From the NCBI GenBank assembly GCA_032191485.1, contig JAVDOI010000005.1, positions 6,584,479 through 6,648,478 on the forward strand: DNA of 64,000 nt, given 5' to 3'. This document shows positions 61,449 through 64,000 of the stretch, piece after piece. The translations under genes were made by a program, and so were the position numbers. Under the pieces are notes generated by a model, which was given only the letters and a program-made list of their open reading frames with translations, had not been told where the DNA came from and searched no databases. Every line of letters begins with the position of its first letter. The first letter of the stretch is position 1. This DNA is from Leptoclinus maculatus. Lineage: Eukaryota > Chordata > Actinopteri > Perciformes > Stichaeidae.

Positions 61449-61902
61449 ACTATGTCCTACAAAAATACATAGATTTGGTAGACAGTTTGTTATTTGGCAT
61501 CCGCTAGTATGTTATCTGTGCAGGGAATAGGACATAGAAGGCATACACTGGTACCAATGACAAAGAATCTAACAAGACACAGCAACCGCTTTGGGTTAAC
61601 TTAAGAACTTTAGTTAACTCAGCAGAGGATTTGGGAGGATCACAAATGATTTGGGAAATGACAAGTCAAGAAATTGTTTTGAATAACTTCCTACAAACAA
61701 TGAATCCAGCAATATATAGGCCAACTGTATACAGACTCATGGTAGGATTACACTGGTTGATAATGTAGAGGCTTACCAATGCTGCTGTTGCAGTATTAGT
61801 GCAGTATTTTGTCAAATGCCTGATCCTTAACATACAAAGCATTGCTGATCTTTCTTTCACAATATCGTGTTACAGGCAACTGAACCAGCAAAAAACACTT
61901 AC

Positions 61903-61985
61903 AGTCAGAAGTGGGATTCGAACCCACGCCTCCAGTGGAGACTGCGACCTGAACGCAGCGCCTTGGACCGCTCGGCCATCCTGAC
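61903..61985 (-). tRNA. tRNA-Leu-CAG: tRNA-Leu(CAG), unit 43
   Basis: Same as unit 1 by eye; anticodon 61949-61951. Confidence 0.95.
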
Positions 61986-62830
61986 TGAAAAAACCCTGAA
62001 TTCAATGGAAATTATCATAAATATCATAATATAGAACATTAAAAAACGTAATGAGATCCTAAATTATTTGTATACTATGCCATGATGTATCATGTCTCAA
62101 TTTTTGCCGCAATGCAGCGTCTTCCTATGAGGCGCTGCGTACACCATTCATGCAAGTGCACATTAGTCCTCTTAGATTACTTTGTAATATTAAGTCCATA
62201 TTTCTACTGTTTACCTCGCAACCATAGGATTTGGATTTGACAAAACATAAAACAGTTGCTGCAATGATACGTTTCCAGAGTTGAAAAATCAGGTGTGTGA
62301 GTACTCTAAAATAGTTTTCTTTCTTTTGCCATCTAATGAGCCTTTAAGTGCATTAATCTGTTCCACCAACACAACGTCTTGAATCAGTATTCAATGGCGT
62401 TGACCCCACCAACACAGCTCCTTGTGTTTTTTTAACACAAAAATGGTTGGACTCAGCCACCATCCGACGTCGGAAAGCTGTGGGTGGATGGGGTTTCCAA
62501 AGCTGGTCGACCGTCCAACAAGCACCTCTGATGGAGTATGCGGGTCCCTTGATGACCAACACTGTTGACTCTAACGGCAGGAATCTGAGTTGAAATCTCA
62601 GTCAAACTTCTTTTTTTATGGTGATTATAAGACAGAATTCAAAGTGTGCATCCATCATTTCTGTCGAAACCATTTCACTCTCTGTAAATAGTTCTTCATT
62701 CTTAGTTCACTCCTCTCTGGTCTCACTTGTACCTGAAGCAAGATGGCCACACCAGTCCATTGACTGTCATCCTACTTTTAGGGAGCTGTGGAAATGTTGC
62801 ATTGTTTGACCTTTAGTCTAGCTTAAAATC

Positions 62831-62902
62831 AGGTTCCACTGAGATTTTAACTCAGATCACTGGATTCAGAGTCCAGAGTGCTAACCATTACACCATGGAA
62901 CC
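62831..62902 (-). tRNA. tRNA-Gln-CTG: tRNA-Gln(CTG), unit 44, C56A
   Basis: C56A at 62848. Anticodon 62867-62869. Confidence 0.9.
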
Positions 62903-63356
62903 ACTATGTCCTACAAAAATACATAGATTTGGTAGACAGTTTGTTATTTGGCATCCGCTAGTATGTTATCTGTGCAGGGAATAGGACATAGAAGGCATAC
63001 ACTGTTACCAATGACAAAGAATCTAACAAGACACAGCAACCGCTTTGGGCTAACTTAAGAACTTTAGTAAACTCAGCAGAGGATTTGGGAGGATCACAAA
63101 TGATTTGGGAAATGACAAGTCAAGAAACTGTTTTGAATAACTTCCTACAAACAATGAATCCAGCAATATATAGGCCAACTGTATACAGACTCATGGTAGG
63201 ATTACACTGGTTGATAATGTAGAGGCTTACCAATGCTGCTGTTGCAGTATTAGTGCAGTATTTTGTCAAATGCCTGATCCTTAACATACAAAGCATCGCT
63301 GACCTTTCTTTCACAATATCGTGTTACAGGCAACTGAACCAGCAAAAAACACTTAC

Positions 63357-63439
63357 AGTCAGAAGTGGGATTCGAACCCACGCCTCCAGTGGAGACTGCG
63401 ACCTGGACGCAGCGCCTTGGACCGCTCGGCCATCCTGAC
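63357..63439 (-). tRNA. tRNA-Leu-CAG: tRNA-Leu(CAG), unit 44, U33C
   Basis: U33C at 63406, beside anticodon 63403-63405. The 5' flank has a one-base deletion and two substitutions not seen in other units. Confidence 0.92.
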
Positions 63440-64000
63440 TGAAAAAACCTGAATTCAATGGACATTATCATAAATATCATAATTTAGAACATTAAAAAAC
63501 GTAATGAGATCGTAAATTATTTGTATACTATGCCATGATGTATCATGTCTCAATTTTTGCCGCAATGCAGCGTCTTCCTATGAAGCGCTGCGTACACCAT
63601 TCATGCAAGTGCACATTAGTCCTTAGATTACTTTGTAATATTAAGTCCATATTTCTACTGTTTACCTCGCAACCATAGGATTTGGATTTGACAAAACATA
63701 AAACAGTAGCTGCAATGATACGTTTCCAGAGTTGAAAAATCAGGTGTGTGACTACTCTTAAATAGTTTTCTTTCTTTTGCCATCTAATGAGCCTTTAAGT
63801 GCATTAATCTGTTCCACCATCACGACTTCTTGAATTAGTATTCAATGGCGTTGACCCCACCAACACAGCTCCTTGTGTTTTTTTAACACAAAAATGGTTG
63901 GACTCAGCCACCATCCGACGTCGGAAAGCTGTGGGTGGATGGGGTTTCCAAAGCTGGTCGACCGTCCAACAAGCACCTCTGATGGAGTATGCGGGTCCCT

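Larger units (their letters stand above)
1..64000. repeat. Tandem array of a 1454-bp tRNA-Gln/tRNA-Leu unit (44 complete copies)
   Basis: The whole window is one head-to-tail array. Unit starts are 1, 1455, 2909 and so on every 1454 bp up to 49437 (unit 35), then 50879 (unit 36) and every 1454 bp up to 62511 (unit 44); a partial unit 45 starts at 63962. The chosen phase is arbitrary because the window starts mid-array. Unit 35 is 12 bp short (an 11-bp loss near 49627 and one A near 50411). Unit 44 is 3 bp short (one C near 63448 and two bases near 63623). Each unit has both tRNAs on the minus strand and a tRNA relic on the plus strand. Shared single-base variants define unit classes, which argues against simple assembly duplication of one read. 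Confidence 0.99.

Noticed and set aside
63250..63480. 76-codon minus-strand frame in unit 44
   Set aside because: Created by a one-base deletion upstream of tRNA-Leu; it still crosses the tRNA.
1..64000. CRISPR array or bacterial tRNA operon
   Set aside because: Repeat length is 1454 bp, not tens of bases. tRNAs lack encoded CCA and carry A/B boxes and T-tract terminators, and there are no bacterial promoters or cas genes.
1..64000. Pure assembly artefact from collapsed or looped reads
   Set aside because: Unit-specific variants, mosaics and ordered dimers are hard to produce by looping one read, though exact copy number still needs read depth.

Overview
The window lies wholly inside one tandem array. 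It holds 44 complete copies and the first 39 bases of a 45th of a 1454-bp unit, in head-to-tail order, and it begins and ends mid-unit, so neither edge of the array is visible. Each unit carries two RNA polymerase III genes on the minus strand: a class II tRNA-Leu (anticodon CAG) and, 454 bp downstream of it, a tRNA-Gln (anticodon CTG). That gives 88 tRNA loci. The plus strand of every unit also carries a decayed tRNA-Gln relic that still ends in a T7 tract. I see no protein-coding gene, rRNA, transposase or CRISPR array.

The organism is a eukaryote, almost certainly an animal. Both tRNA bodies closely match animal (vertebrate-type) tRNA-Gln(CTG) and tRNA-Leu(CAG). They carry internal A and B boxes, have short oligo-T terminators and no genomically encoded CCA. 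Large tandem tRNA arrays are known from fish and amphibians, but the species cannot be named from this sequence.

Unit layout, using unit 1: 33-99 plus-strand tRNA-Gln relic with T7 at 101-107; 108-314 spacer; 315-318 terminator of tRNA-Gln; 321-392 tRNA-Gln (minus); 393-833 spacer; 834-839 T6 terminator of tRNA-Leu; 847-929 tRNA-Leu (minus); 930-1454 spacer rich in short palindromes. The same offsets apply from each unit start. Only unit 35 (1442 bp) and unit 44 (1451 bp) differ in length.

Units are nearly identical but carry shared variants that sort them into classes and show recent exchange. Units 10-15 alternate two classes (a 2908-bp dimer repeated three times); units 31-34 and 38-41 show the same two-unit step. 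Units 18, 28, 37 and 42 are mosaics. Many tRNA copies carry changes at normally invariant positions: C56A in 12 tRNA-Gln copies, C33 instead of U33 in 5 tRNA-Leu copies, altered anticodons in the tRNA-Leu of units 35 and 36, and stem mismatches in others. All 44 tRNA-Leu genes have T, not A, at the discriminator position 73. About 26 tRNA-Gln and 34 tRNA-Leu copies match the unit-1 sequence by eye.
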